In this document: positions 23,396-36,582 of the stretch, piece by piece
How the letters are laid out: each line of letters starts with the position of its first letter
Position numbering within the stretch: position 1 is the stretch's first letter
From: Hydractinia symbiolongicarpus
Taxonomy: Eukaryota; Cnidaria; Hydrozoa; Anthoathecata; Hydractiniidae
Direction: 5' to 3'
Assembly (NCBI RefSeq): GCF_029227915.1
Contig: NC_079887.1
Span: 7,998,001-8,062,000 of the forward strand
DNA: 64,000 bases
Program-made: the position numbers and the translations under genes
Notes under the pieces: model-generated
The model's input: only the letters and a program-made list of their open reading frames with translations
Database searches by the model: none
Told to the model about the DNA's origin: nothing

Positions 23396-26308
23396 TGTTT
23401 ATCCTCTAAACCACAATTACACATAAAATAAAAAATCATAAAAATGGGAAAGTTAGAATGTAAGAGTATTTCCTCCATAAGGCTTCACAATTTGCTACAT
23501 TTCGATAAAGAATAAGGAAGGACAGGATTTAAATATGATGAAAGATAACTTATCTATAACAATACCTAAACATAGAAAGACAAATTGAACATTATACATT
23601 TATCCACTAAATATATGTCTGTCTGAACTGATTTGAATGATGCAACTGACGGGTAACTTGGTGGAAAAATGTGTATTTGCAGTGTGGTTATAACTACAAT
23701 TACTAGTGAGACTATCAATCAATATTTTGTCAAATAGAATAGAACGGATGTTTCAAACAAGTGTCTTGATAAGTTATAGTCAAGAAGTTTAAATTCATTA
23801 GAATTCTATTTATACGTTTACTAAAAGCTAGAGAGAAAAAGAACAGGAAAATGAGGTGCGACCAAAAAATTAGCACATAAATTTCATGCAACATTGCATA
23901 AACCTAACAAGGTTATTAAAATCAAAAAACAGAATAGTTTACAGAAAACTACAAATACTGGACTGACAACATTATTAATAACATATAATAAAATGGAAAA
24001 AAATTGTGTCAAAAATAATAACACTGACATAATATATACATAAATATGTACATCATATACATCATTTACTGATAAACATTATTTATCTATCTATCTAAAA
24101 AAAGAAGTATTGACAATGGTGAGGTTTGCGATACATATATAATTACGATTTGACTTTACAAAGGAACATGTTAAAAAAGTGAATGTGTCAATGGCGATTT
24201 AAAATTAAAAGTTCTTACGTAAAAAAAGCACAGAATGAGACTTGATGGAACTACAAATTTGCTACAAGAGTAATGTAACAAAAAACCTATAAAAATTTAT
24301 ATTACAAATTACAACAGAAACATATTTACAACTGAATTTTCTACATTAAAGAGAAAGAAAAAAATGTCTTTGATGGAATTGTTTATACATTTTGCAAACA
24401 TTAAATGCAAATAAAAAAAACTCCCTAAATTTCAGTCACATATACGCAAGGATAACAAAGTTTTCTTTCTTTAATTTACAGTGTTGAGTAGCATTTTTTA
24501 CATAAGTTTTCTTATCAGAAGAGAAATTCAATAAATACAAATTGACAGGATTGGAAATAAATATGGTGAAACTTTTACAAGGAAAAAAAGAAACCATTTT
24601 TATATATATAAACATAATAATTTTTTGGCAATTTGTTGCTATTTATTAACTTAAACATGATCCATTGAGCACTTTGAGTTATAATTAGCAGTTACGCCAT
24701 CTTTATTTTAAAGTTTGTTCATCGTCAATTTTTAAACAGAAATAAAACATACCTGTATGTTTTGCTAACCAAACAAGTTTCTAACCTGATTTTCCCTGTC
24801 TAAGTGTTTGTAGAAGTATTGGCCTTTATAATTGGTTTTTGACTTGATTGTCTTGCTCATCATTTTTGTTACCTTCATTGTCGACTAAACTCAACTTTCA
24901 CATGATAAAAGGAAAAATCAATTACTTTTTTTAATGAGAGAGAATTTTATCCAACAAAATACATCCATATTACTGGTGATATCCTTAACTCAGCAGTTAA
25001 CGATGAACAAACTTTTACATATAGATGATGTTATAGGTTTTTTAGATTCTTCCCTTGACATTTTTTTCTCATTTTACACTAAACACAACAAATATGGCAG
25101 ACAGCTAAAATAAGATAAATAATGTGAGATATTATAAACAACAAAAACTAGTGCGCATTACTAGTACACAAAAATTAAAGGATAGTTTTCTCTGAGAAAA
25201 GTTTAAAATTCATCACACAAACATTTTAGGGTTAAATTTAATGTATTTAGATTTTGCAAACATCTAAAGTCAGAAAACAGTAAAAAATTCAAAATACATT
25301 GAAATAAAAAAAAAATGTTAAGAGTGGCATGTTTTGGTGTCTTGTGGAAAAAATGCGAGATAATATGAGATATATATATGTAATAATTTATTTGAAATTA
25401 AAAGCATTCACAAGGAGCCTTTCTTACAAGTCACCTGCAAAAATGATCCATGCAAAAATAACAGGAATCTTCTCAACAATATTAAGTTCTACACAAATCA
25501 TTATAAAATTGAGTAAAAATTAATCTTTTTTTGTTAATACCTTATATACTGAAAGCACCATAGATGGCATCATATAGATATCATCATATAGATAGCATGA
25601 TATAGACGATTTTGATTCTTATAAAGTTTTGTGTACTTTAAAATAACTATTTACCATAATGTTGTTTACGTTTTCTATTAATTTAATTTATATAACCAAA
25701 TTTTAATGATATAGTATATAATAAAAACATACACATGTACAAAAATATACATACATTCTTATGCTAATGTAAAAAGGATGTCAATTGAAGATTTTTTATT
25801 ATAACTGCAAAAATTGGGCCAAAAATCAGTTCAGACATGATGCTGATATAAATTCATTTAAGGGAGCTTTGTCACTCGTATTAGAACAGCGTAAAAACAA
25901 ATCAGTGCTTTTTCTTGGCTTTTATCAGCACAATTACATTTCAGACAATACACATAATTTTAATTTGCAATTTGTAAAATTTAGACTGTTTTAGGCAAAA
26001 AGTCACAGTGGCCTTTATTGTTTTATAGCACAATATCAAATTTCACAATAATTTTCTGTTTTTTCTATTCAAAAAATTTAAAACAGTTAGCACTGCAGAT
26101 GTAACAATGCTGCTGTAGTTAAACAAAACTTTTATTTATTGTAAATTATTTTGGTTGCTTTTTTAATTGCCAAAAAAAGGATTAGACATTTACATACTAC
26201 TAGCAGAGTTTAACAAATAAATATTAATTCAAGAAATATAGTGAAAATAGAAAACGAATATAAAAATCCAGAAACACAAAATTGCATTGGATTTTGGACT
26301 GATATTAA
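23396..26308. other. Intergenic PHF12 5' / CUEDC1 3' region
   Basis: Very AT-rich. It should hold the PHF12 promoter at its left end and the CUEDC1 3' UTR at its right end. A short TATC run (24083-24096) and a small ATATAGAT cluster (25558-25605) are the only simple repeats noted. No coding sequence recognised. Confidence 0.5.
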
Positions 26309-29300
26309 TTAGTCGCTTTTGTACGAAAATTCATTATCTTCACTGTAAAATACAATGGGCTCGTCAGTACCACTTGATTGACTTCCAGGTGGTATGGGTA
26401 ACTGTCTGTTGGTTCTACCTGCAGCACGGATTCGATTCTATAAAAATTAATATGACTGAATTTAATATACTTTTTGCAAAATATATCAAAGTAAGTCATT
26501 CGCAAAAATTAATTCCATAAAAATTACAACTCTATAATTTTTAGATTTGTTAAGATTAAATGGAATAGAAATGGGAAAATCATACATAACTCGCGTTAAA
26601 GTTATTATTCATAAATTACTACCACGCTATTTACACTACTACACTTTTTGTTTTTTAATATAATTTTCTATACTCCATTTTACTTTTTTTTTCTCTTTAC
26701 CATAATTCGTCATTTTTTTCTCCTCATTCTTGAAAAATAGTACACACAAAAAAATGTAAAACACTTTGTAAAAATCTTTTCCATTGGAAATTAATTGCTT
26801 AACCATTTTTGGACGCAGACCCAAGTGAAAGATCATAAATTACGATTATCCATGGGGTGGATAACAGATGCAATCTTGCTTTTTTAATGCCAAACAGACT
26901 TAAATATTACAGTTTTTTTGGTATAACATCTAAATATAGATGCTAAAAAGATCAACTGAATTCATACAATATTTATAAAAAACTAAATGTTTAGTAATAG
27001 AAATATATTATTTGTATTAACCACAACAGATAAACATACCTGACGCATAACATCTTCTTCAGTGTCAACATCTCCATCATATTCATCCTCACTATCATCT
27101 TCTTGAATTCCATCTAAACAAATGACATGTGTAAATATTAGATGGTTAACTTGATATTATACAAATTAAATTCTGTGCACTTTTAACATCTAGAATCACT
27201 TTTCTGATTTGTTAATTCGTTGTTTGTTTGTTTTTTTGCAAAAAGTCCAGGTAGAATCCTAGATTTTTTGGCCTTTACTCCAACACAGTACAAACTCAAC
27301 CAAGAATCTTCTTTAAGAGTAAAAGCAAATTAATTAGTTGTTCTACGGGCAATAACAGCAGTTATTTCAGGTCAGTCAGTCAGTCGGCAGAATATGGAAA
27401 ATTGCCATTTTTTTTCATTTTTAAACTTTGAACTTTTCAAAAGTGTTTTTTTAACTATTCTGTATTATTACTTTACTGGTCAATAAGCACATTGAAAAAT
27501 CTACTAAGAAAATAGAACAGTAAAAAAATCTATCAGTTGAATTTTGATGATGTCAACAATGACTCATTGATAAACAAATTTTTAAAATGAGTTTAAAATG
27601 CTGATCATGAAAATGCATAGAATGTATTTGACAAACAGTTAAGAAAATACTGAGTTTTAAAGGGTTTTTGATGAGGCTTGATTTGTCAACATTTGAGATA
27701 TGCAATTTTCCGCAACTTCAAAGGAAAGTAAACACATCAACAGTTGTTTGTTACAGATAGACACACACAGTTACCATATTATTATAAAGATGGCTTTTTT
27801 AAAAAAATATGGTAATAAGACGCCTTCGGTTAATGCAAAAAAAACAGGAACAAACCCAAGTAATAATAACCCCTTTTGATATTAAAATGATTTGAATTGG
27901 ATAACCCAAAACATTTAATCAAGAGCACACTAATTTCATTATTTTCAGTAAAAAAAGGAAGATGTGTAAACCTTACCAAGAGCTAATTGGCTTTCTGGTT
28001 CATCTGCATCATCTTCGAGTAAATTAAATGTGGATTCACCACCATGTATACTGATCACTTAGTTAAGACAAAAAAATGGTCAGAAGCGTAAAAATTCCTG
28101 TGTCAAAATTATCATAGTAAGCATAAGAACACACATTGTAAATGACATAAGATATCTTTTTATGGTTATGTGATGCTTGCAGCACTACTAGACAAAATGC
28201 TTAGGAATAATCAATTTTGTTCACAAAGCGTTTTTTTAAAAAATATTTAGAAGACTCTAGAGACATTTATGTGTATCTACGAAAAAAATGACACATTAAT
28301 AAACAGTAAAAAATTCTATGAAGAAAGGCTAGAACAAGATAAAATTGCAATTACCTAACATAAATCGTAAAGTTAGGAAATATTTGTCTAATTGAATTCA
28401 TTAATAGACGTCCAGACCCCTTAACAAAAAAATCCATTCAGAGAATCTTAGAATTTCTAGCTTACACACCCTGACTGCTCTTGTATAAAAAGATATCAGA
28501 CAATTTTGAAGATCACGGAAATGTTTAATTTCTGATTTCAGTTCTAAAATAATTCTTTGTTTGTCGTGACCCAAACTACCATAAAATAATATTGCAGACC
28601 CCAAAAAATCAACTTTGAAAAAAAGGTAAAAAGGGGAGGTTGACAAGATCATTTTTTCATAATACAAGAATGGCCAGCTTTGTCTTTGCAGACAACAAAA
28701 CATTGATTAGAGCCTGAAACTTCTTTATCCTGGTTGGAACATATGCTTTTGTTTTAAGTTTGCTGAAGAAGTTTTTTTCTGACTGCCTAAAATTACTTAT
28801 TATAAGTAAGGATTACCACAAACAGATAATTACTTAAGAACAGCCTCATTACAAGGCTTTCATGATGGAATTGTAATTTATTAAGAAAGGGTTAATTTTA
28901 TTGGCAAAAGAGCTATAACATATTTTATTGATTAGACAAGAAAGCTTGATTAAAGAGAAGATTGTTAAGTTTGGGCCTAGTTCTTTGAGCCTAGAGGCCT
29001 AGTTCTTTTTAAGGGACCATATTCATTAAGAGTAACTGGAACCCCTCTGGCTACCATATTTCTCAGCCCTCTAATCTTTGACTGTAGCTGTGTTTTAAAA
29101 ACATTTAAAAAGAGTTGAACATTGCAGGTCACATAACTTGATTGTCTGCTTACATGCAGGTTCTTAGTTGCAAACAATTTTAAAGTATTGAATTTTTGAA
29201 AAGATACGGTGGTAACTTTGATGAATTCTTTGTTTTTGAAAACCTTCTTGCCATTTTGCTGAACTTTTTTCTTGTTGCTGAAAAAAATAAATAAAAGTCA

Positions 29301-30535
29301 TAGCATACGTAGTAAAAGAGAGCCTGATCTATAGGGTCAAAACCTTGCTGTTTCCCATCACCTTCCATGTCAAGCAATTAAATTGACTCAACATAATATA
29401 TTCGGGTTAAGATTTAAGTTTTAAGATTTTCATTTTCAAGTTATGTAACTGCTTTCAACAATAGCAACTTACATTTTCCCATGTGTTTTAATTTCTGTCT
29501 AAAAGCAACATCGTCCTGTCCACCTTGTGTTCTTGGGCGTGCGCCACCTGATGGTACAGATTCTTGTGTGACAGCAGTCTCACCTGAAGAAATTGCTCTT
29601 TTGTGATCTAAAAAATTAAAAACATATCAAGATAATCCCCGCAAAAAAACATAACATTGTATTTAATCAGTACCTAATAATTTATTTTAATTTACATAAA
29701 AACTGTGATAATAAAAACGAAATAATAATGAACAAAATGAATAAAAAAATATAAAATACACATAATTTATAATGAATGTAGGAAAATAAAAAGAAACAAG
29801 GTACTTTGAAAAAAATTTTATGTGTGCACAGAGAAGAAGGTTAAGGTAACAACAAGTTGTACCTGCTTCTAATGAAGAAACAAATTCTTGATTTCTACGA
29901 AGTTCTCTGACAAATTCTTCATTCTGTAAAAACATGGCTAACTTTTCATCTTCCAAAAACCTTTCAATTTCTTCTTCAGTCATAAACTCTTCTGATGTAC
30001 TAGAATTACTGTGCCTCTGATTCCTATTGTTTTTACTGTCATTTTTATTTTGGCATACTGGCTGCAATCTTAGAAAGTCATCAGGCAATTTGCCAACTAA
30101 AGGGGCATTCCAGAACCTATGACGGCTTTGTGCAGTTTCTTGATCACGGGTCATGGGTGTTGAATTAGGACTTGGAACATCATGCCATATGTCAGTATAA
30201 GGTGGAGGGGGCTCAATATCACCAGATATAGAGCTTTCATAACTAGGTAGGTTTGGTAAGCCTGTCTTTGTATTTTCATCAATGGTAGTTTCTTGTAGTA
30301 CCAACAGCTGGTCTATTGTAGACTGTACAACACCATTATTGGCACGCAATACAGTTTCAATAACATTTCTATCAAGTTCTGGAAACATGGTAGAAAAATC
30401 GTTCATGGCTTTGCTAAAGTTCAAAGGTTTGGGTGTTGTGCGTTGTGCAGTTTGTGCTGGTCTTCCTTCAGAAACATAACGCTCCCCCGTTCTTGAATGA
30501 TGACGAATCATCGTACTAGGTGGAGAGGAAGCCAT
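26309..30535 (-). CDS. CUEDC1: CUE domain-containing protein 1 (CUEDC1), 6 coding exons
   Basis: Exons: 30535-29863, 29607-29473, 29277-29208, 28050-27977, 27113-27040, 26437-26309, giving 384 residues (human 386). The CUE domain is at about 43-82, with the diagnostic MFP (50-52) and the LL near its end (77-78). Conserved family blocks follow: WNAPLVGKLPDDFLRL, IERFLEDEKLAMFLQNEEF, then FRQKLKHMGK, RRFSK and STFNLLEDDADEPE. CUE domains bind ubiquitin; the cellular role of CUEDC1 is poorly defined. The end of exon 3 is uncertain: a donor at 29207/29206 gives the phase used here, one at 29216/29215 also works, and reading through gives a stop 31 nt further on, so an alternative short isoform is possible. 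An acceptor-like AG lies 36 nt before the ATG. Confidence 0.93.
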
Positions 30536-30793
30536 TTTTGGATAATTTTTAATTTTGCTTTACTTAATATTCTAAAGAAAAAATATATAAATTAATATTT
30601 ATTATACAGCCTTTTTACTACCAAAATCTCAATTACCATACAGTAGACAGTACCACCACTTCCACTGATAAAGAGCATTATGTTCACGCTACTAGAATAG
30701 TAGTGTGAACATTTGTTCATTTTCATGCTGTGTCTTTAGCCTGACTATTAAATTTTACAAATACAAATAGAAGACAGTTATTAAAAAAGTAAA

Positions 30794-32558
30794 TACCGTA
30801 AAAGATCGATTAAGCCCCCGGGTGTCTGTTTTGCATATTAATTTTTGTCCAATATGAAATATGATGTCCACGAATAGCTGTCTGGAACTCAACTTTAAAA
30901 TTCATTTTATACTATACTGACAATGCTCTAGATATCTTTGAAAGTTTTATTCGTTGTGACAAATAAAACCAACTTTATAATTGTATCGTTCTCGCTCTGA
31001 GAATTCGAATTCAAATTTTTAGGTAATTCGAATGTTTTGGTTTTTAATAAAACTTTTTTTTATTTTTTTTTTATTGCGAAAATGGAACTAGAAGAGCCAG
31101 CAACAATTTCTCACAAAGGAGAGAAAGTTCTTATACAATTAAGTTTAAACTTGAAGTTGTTGAATTTGCGGAAAACAAATCAATTGGGGCTGCTGTGGCG
31201 AATTATAAAGTTGACCGCCATTGTATTCGTGAGTGGGAGAAAAAAAAGATGCTTCGTGTGTCAAGGAAACTTATCAGGAAGAAAGGAATTATCATCTATG
31301 GAGATTTAAAACGTACAGATCAAGATAGGTATGACGAAAAATTTGAAGCAACGAATGGTTGGCTTTTTAAATTTATGAAACGAAATAACTTATTGTTAAG
31401 AAGAAAAACTTCCATAGCACAGAAAGATCCTGATCTTTTAGTAGCTAAAATTGTCTCTTACATATTACGTGTTAGAAGATAACGATTGAAATTTTCATAC
31501 CAATCAGCAGATATTATAGCATTTGATGAGACTATTTGGGCAGATATGGTGTCAAACAGTAGATGTTGTTGGGAAAAAGATTGTTAGTATGAAGACAACC
31601 TGACATGAAAAATGTCATGTAACCATTGGACTGGCTGCAAAAGGCGATGGAACAAAACTGAAGCCCTTCATTGTATTCAAGGAAGAAAAGCGTGATGTTG
31701 AAAAAATGAAGAAAGAGTATGGAAATAGGTGCATAATAGCTTCCTCGAATGGATGGATGAATACTGATCTAACAGTTAGTTGGACAAATACTGTTCTCAG
31801 ACAGTTTAACTTTAAACACAGATTGTTAGCTTGGGATACATGAGTGTCACTTAATGCCAGTTGTCAGAGCATCTCTTAAAGCTAAAAAGATTGACACCGT
31901 TTTGGTCCCCCGAGCCTGTGCTAAATATATTCAGGCGGCAGATGTTAGTTGGAACAAGCCGTTTAAAGCATATTGCACAGAGAAATACGATGAATGGCTT
32001 GAAACCGTCGGAATTCATCAAGTAAATGATGGCGGGAATTTGAAACCTCCGCCTTGCAGCACAATTGTAAACTGGATTCTTAATTCCTGGAAGGAGCTGC
32101 CAGCTGAATTAATATGTAAATCATTCAAACCGTGTGCCTTAACATCGGCTACTGATGGGAGTGAGGATAAAGAGATCCATTGTTTCAAAGAGCATCAACC
32201 CTGCCAGGCTGGTCTTGCAGTGCTTAATGAACAAATACAAATGGTAAACGAGACGGAAGACAACCCATTATCCCAGATGCCGAGGAAATGATTGATGCGG
32301 CTTCCTTAGGGAAGAACGTAGAGGGGCACGAAGAAGGCGATAGTGATATTGAGATCGATTAGTGTTTGTTTTTATTATATCTTTAGAAAGATATATTGTG
32401 TTTATTAAAATCGTTGTTTTTATTTTTTAGCACACTAGATTTTTGCATAATTTTATAAGCCCCACCTCCCATTTAACCCCCCTCCCCAATAATCCCCCTT
32501 CCCCAAAACCCATTTTGACAAATACACCCCCCGGGGGCATAATCAATCATTTACGGTA
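30794..32558 (+). mobile_element. pogo/Tigger-type DNA transposon, decayed, ends intact
   Basis: The left end CCGTAAAAGATCGATTAAGC (30796) and right end (32556, inverted CCGTAAATGATTGATTATGC) are inverted repeats that run on into a CCCCCGGG block. TA flanks both sides (30794-30795 and 32557-32558), the target duplication of the Tc1/mariner superfamily. Length is about 1.76 kb, between CUEDC1 and STK11. It carries the transposase remnant annotated separately. Confidence 0.9.
31082..32291 (+). pseudogene. pogo/Tigger-like transposase remnant (HTH plus DDE/D region)
   Basis: Frames disagree along the length: the N-terminal start at 31082 is out of frame with the helix-turn-helix segment (31111-31482, YTIKFKLEVVEFAEN and VDRHCIREWEKKK), a stop at 31480-31482 precedes the first catalytic-Asp region (AFDETIW), and a frameshift separates LLAWDT (about 31840) from the last part, 31854-32291, with KAKKIDTVLVP, DVSWNKPFKA and EKYDEWL. 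These are the hallmarks of pogo/Tigger-class transposases related to POGK. At least two frame breaks plus a stop mean no full-length product is made. Confidence 0.9.
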
Positions 32559-34180
32559 ACCATGTTTTGCCAGCTGTGGTTGTTAAAACAACTTGATTTT
32601 TATGAGACATTTTTATCATTTAAAAATAAGAGTAAACAAACTTAAAATATCATTAAGGAATTCCTGCATTGAAAATGATGTCTTTTCACGTTATAAAGAA
32701 TAAAATATTGCTTATCAAGATGCATAAAATGACATTAAACAAACTTATAAGCATAGATTTGCCTGATTTTTTAAATTCATACGATTCTCTGTTTCCTGTG
32801 GAAAAGTTAAAAAATTGAATATATTTTTCAAAATTTTGCATCTCACAACAAATACTGAGAAATGACAAACACAACAGTCTAAAATAACTCAACACACTAC
32901 AACAAAGACATTGGTATTAGACTTCTCAGTGAAAGGACCTTTGTGGAATAATTAAATTACTGCATGTAATAATATTTACAATCTTGGGAAAATTGTGCAA
33001 AAATTTGACAGGACAAGATAAAATTTTTATCTAAAAACGAAATTGTACAAAACAGAAAATAAAATTAAATCCTTTAACTGATATAATTAATTTTCAATAA
33101 ATCAGCAAAAATAAAATTAGGAACGTACAAGCAAAAAACTAATTCAGTAAAAAAAATTAAATAGGTCAATAATGATTAAAATTTCAGGAATAACAGTCTA
33201 AAATAACTTAAAACACGATAATAAAGACATTAATACTTGACTTGTCAGTGAAAGGACCTTTGTGGAAAAATTAAATTATTTTCCACAAGTATTAATATTT
33301 ACAATTTTGGGCAAATTGTGCAAAAATTTGTATACCACAAAAATTTTTATTCACTGAAAAAATATGTATCATGAAAAATTAATGTTTTTTTCAAGATTAG
33401 TATTGTATTATCAATACTGCTGGTTCTAGAAATTTTACCACGTGTAAGATTACGATTTGGCGTAGTAAGTATCTGCAAAATTTTAAATTTCCTTAATCTC
33501 TCCATGTTGACAAATAACGTAAAAATATGGCTCAAAGTTAGGAAGATTGCCTCCCTAATAAATAAGAAGATCTTCACAAGCAGCAAGAGTAAAATAAATA
33601 ATATATTGTGCATGGTACAACTATCACCCTAAGAACACATCCAAAATATACAAGCTGCAGAGTAGAATCAGCCTTTTTCACTTTCCAATACTCCTGTTTA
33701 GCGAATCTCAATTGAATCATATTGACTATTTATCAAGCTTTTGAATTTGCTTCCTTCCCTGACTGTGCACACTTCGTGCAATAGCCTTACAAAAACATTA
33801 GACACTACTATCAAAAACCACACATTATATAAAGAATAGAAAAATAGGTGTTCATGGAATATTTCTAACAGACTATCCATACCAAAAAAACTACTTGTTA
33901 TGGGATGTTATTTAATCATGTTTGCCAATAACTTTTGCCACAATATGTAAAATCTTCTTAACATGCAGAATATATATTGAAAGTTATAACGTTCACTAAA
34001 TGTAAACAGTCAAGATACATACATTTTAGAAATGCTATAAAGGAATACCATATGACAGATTTCACTAAAAAAACTTTAAAGGATTCCTAAGGTAACTTTT
34101 TAAAAAATTGACTTGCTAAACTTTTCATTTCATAAAACTACTCACACACAGATCCTATTAAAAGAAGGGAGTGTTCAACA
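32559..34180. repeat. Intergenic region with a duplicated ~140-bp segment
   Basis: Lies downstream of STK11 and may include its 3' UTR. Segments 32874-33010 and 33189-33331 are about 80-85% alike by eye, sharing AACAGTCTAAAATAACT, AGTGAAAGGACCTTTGTGG and TTGTGCAAAAATTTG, offset by about 315 bp. The second copy carries a small insertion that makes a TTCCACAA-type inverted repeat. No gene seen. Confidence 0.65.
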
Positions 34181-35476
34181 CTACATATTCTTACAACTGT
34201 TTGGTGTGTACTTGCGATTCTTTTTCTTTTTTTCAATATCTTTACCCCCTAAATCAAAATCAGAAGATTGCTTTATAAGAAGATGATTATTAGGTTCTGT
34301 AAAATTTGGAGCAAACTGATCTGTACTGCAACATCTTGACATGTTCGAATCATCAAGGACAACAACAACGTTATCATTATTTAGCATTTCTAAATATGGT
34401 ATGGTAGTCATATTTCTTTCCACATCAGAGTCTGAGGAATCTAAAAGTGGAAAACCAACAGCTGGCTCATATTTGCAATATTTTTTCACAAACCAAATAT
34501 GCCCTCTAATTTCACTAATTGTAAATCTTTTGTTAAAGTCAGAATGAAGCATTCCAGCAAGAATACTACTGATGGCGTTGTCTAACTCTGAAGGCAGTAT
34601 TAATTGTCCTTTACCAATGTTTTCAAATAATTTATAAATAGTATCTCCTTCATATGGATATTTGCTGGTAACAATATTGAATAAAGTGACTCCGGCGGCC
34701 CAGATATCTAGCTTAAAACCATGAAAAACTTCAACTCCATTAGCAATTTCTGGTGGTTGAAAAGCTGGAGACCCTTGACTGGTTACACAAGAATCATCTT
34801 CTGCAAAAGGATCTAACTGTTCTGCAACACCAAAATCAGATATTTTTAACATTTGGTCTGTCGTAATCAATAAGTTTGATGGCTTAATATCCTTGTGTAC
34901 AATACCAACACCATGGAGGTATTCCAGGCCATCTATCAGTTGCGAAAAGTAAAAATGTGCTTGCCACTCTGGAAAAATATTTCCAGGTGCGTGCTTTAAC
35001 ATTTCATGCATTGCACAAACACAATAGTCCATAATAATATAAATCTTTTCCTTAACACTATTATAAATAACATCAATTAACTCTATCACATTCCTGTGAT
35101 TAATTCTTTTTAACATCCAAATTTCACGTTTTACATTCTCTTCACCCCTAGGAATTTTACGTAGCTTACGTCTTTTCAATATCTTTATAGCTCGTCTATG
35201 TAAACCATTTATATCCAGTGCCTCTTTTACTTTTCCATAAGAGCCTTCTCCTAATGTTTTGCCAACCAAAAACTTATCCACCATTTTAGCATGCTGTCGA
35301 CCAGGTCCACAAATAACTTCATCAGAAGGAATAACATGAATGGGAAAGAGGATATCATCATCATCGTCATCATTTGTTAAACGATTCATAAGCCATGGTT
35401 CATCCCCTAAAGGATCGTCACTTTCTTCTCCTTCATCAAAATCTAGATTGCCACCCATTTTAAATTTACCAGCCAT
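34181..35476 (-). CDS. STK11: Serine/threonine kinase 11 (STK11/LKB1), single coding exon
   Basis: One uninterrupted frame of 431 codons (human 433). LKB1 is the master kinase that, with STRAD and MO25, phosphorylates the activation loop of AMPK-family kinases. Kinase domain about 69-330: glycine loop GEGSYG (76-81), Lys98 in AIKILK, catalytic loop HKDIKPSN (Asp196), DFG at 214-216 (DLG in human LKB1), and [15 protein letters not shown] in the activation/APE region. Its identity with human LKB1 extends through [24 protein letters not shown] and into the C-flank PYLEML. The N-terminus is acidic. The protein ends SCKNM, so CKNM could be a farnesylation box like human CKQQ. Unlike its intron-rich neighbours the coding region has no intron; an acceptor-like TTTTTAG lies 6 nt before the ATG (35483-35484), implying a spliced or trans-spliced leader. 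Confidence 0.97.
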   Translation of the reverse strand: MAGKFKMGGNLDFDEGEESDDPLGDEPWLMNRLTNDDDDDDILFPIHVIPSDEVICGPGRQHAKMVDKFLVGKTLGEGSYGKVKEALDINGLHRRAIKILKRRKLRKIPRGEENVKREIWMLKRINHRNVIELIDVIYNSVKEKIYIIMDYCVCAMHEMLKHAPGNIFPEWQAHFYFSQLIDGLEYLHGVGIVHKDIKPSNLLITTDQMLKISDFGVAEQLDPFAEDDSCVTSQGSPAFQPPEIANGVEVFHGFKLDIWAAGVTLFNIVTSKYPYEGDTIYKLFENIGKGQLILPSELDNAISSILAGMLHSDFNKRFTISEIRGHIWFVKKYCKYEPAVGFPLLDSSDSDVERNMTTIPYLEMLNNDNVVVVLDDSNMSRCCSTDQFAPNFTEPNNHLLIKQSSDFDLGGKDIEKKKKNRKYTPNSCKNM

Positions 35477-36582
35477 ATTAAACTAAAAAGAAAATTCAAA
35501 ACATGTCAATGTCTGCTCATTTTACCAGCTGTTAAGTTAAAAAGTTTCTTAAAAGTAAAAATTTATTTGGCAAAAAAATGCCGATCCGCTGTTTCATGTC
35601 AGTATTTACCTATTTTACGTTGGCAAAAAAAATGTTGACATGAATTTTCATATTTATAATTCGCCTCGTCAATCCCTAATTTTACGTCAGCAAAAAAGGT
35701 GAAATAAAGTTTTATTTTGACAAATTGCCTTTTAAACTCGAGCTTTTCTTTTCCAAGCCAGCTTGTTCACATTTAAACTACTTTAATTCTATTTAGGGTA
35801 AATAATCAAAATGCTCAGCAAGCACTTTGATTCTTGTATGCAATGATTACTTTCTATTGCTTTTCTATTTATAACCTTCTATATGTTAATGATAGATTCT
35901 AGGCAATTGAAGAATCCTCTAAATTGCGACGAAAAATTTGCATCAGCAAAATATTGCTGATGTGAATTTGTTTTTTTTAAATCACCTTGACATTTACCTC
36001 GGCAGTTGCTGTGTGCCGACACGAATTAGAAAAAGTGTAATCAATCTAACAAATCAGTCAGATAAAAGAGTTCAGACATAGTGCCTTAACAGCCCCCTTC
36101 TCTCTTCCATCAATTATAGTGCATGTTGGCAGTTTCACACAAGTGACAGGCCTGGTATGGTAAGCTTTTGAGAAGGTTTGTAACAAAATATGGGAAAGCA
36201 GCATTGTACAATAACTTTTTTAATTTTTTACAATAAAAACCTAAAAAAAAATAAGGATATGGTAACCCCTTATATACTTAATTTTTTTTAAAAAATTTTT
36301 TATTCTGTAAAAATGTTTTTTTATAATTTTCTGAAATAAAAGTTACAAAATTTCAAAAGGAAGCAGGACAACATATATATTTAAAAAATTCTGTTCACAA
36401 ATTTTACATTCATATCTTTCTTATTCAAAAGTTCTAGGAAAACTTTTGAAACAAATTATACACAATTATACACAAATTACTTCAAGTTTCACAAGTAATT
36501 ATCCCAAAGTAATTATCATAATGTACTTGGAATCTTTTTGATAACTCCCTGTTTATAAACATAATTGCAATAAACGCTGTTG

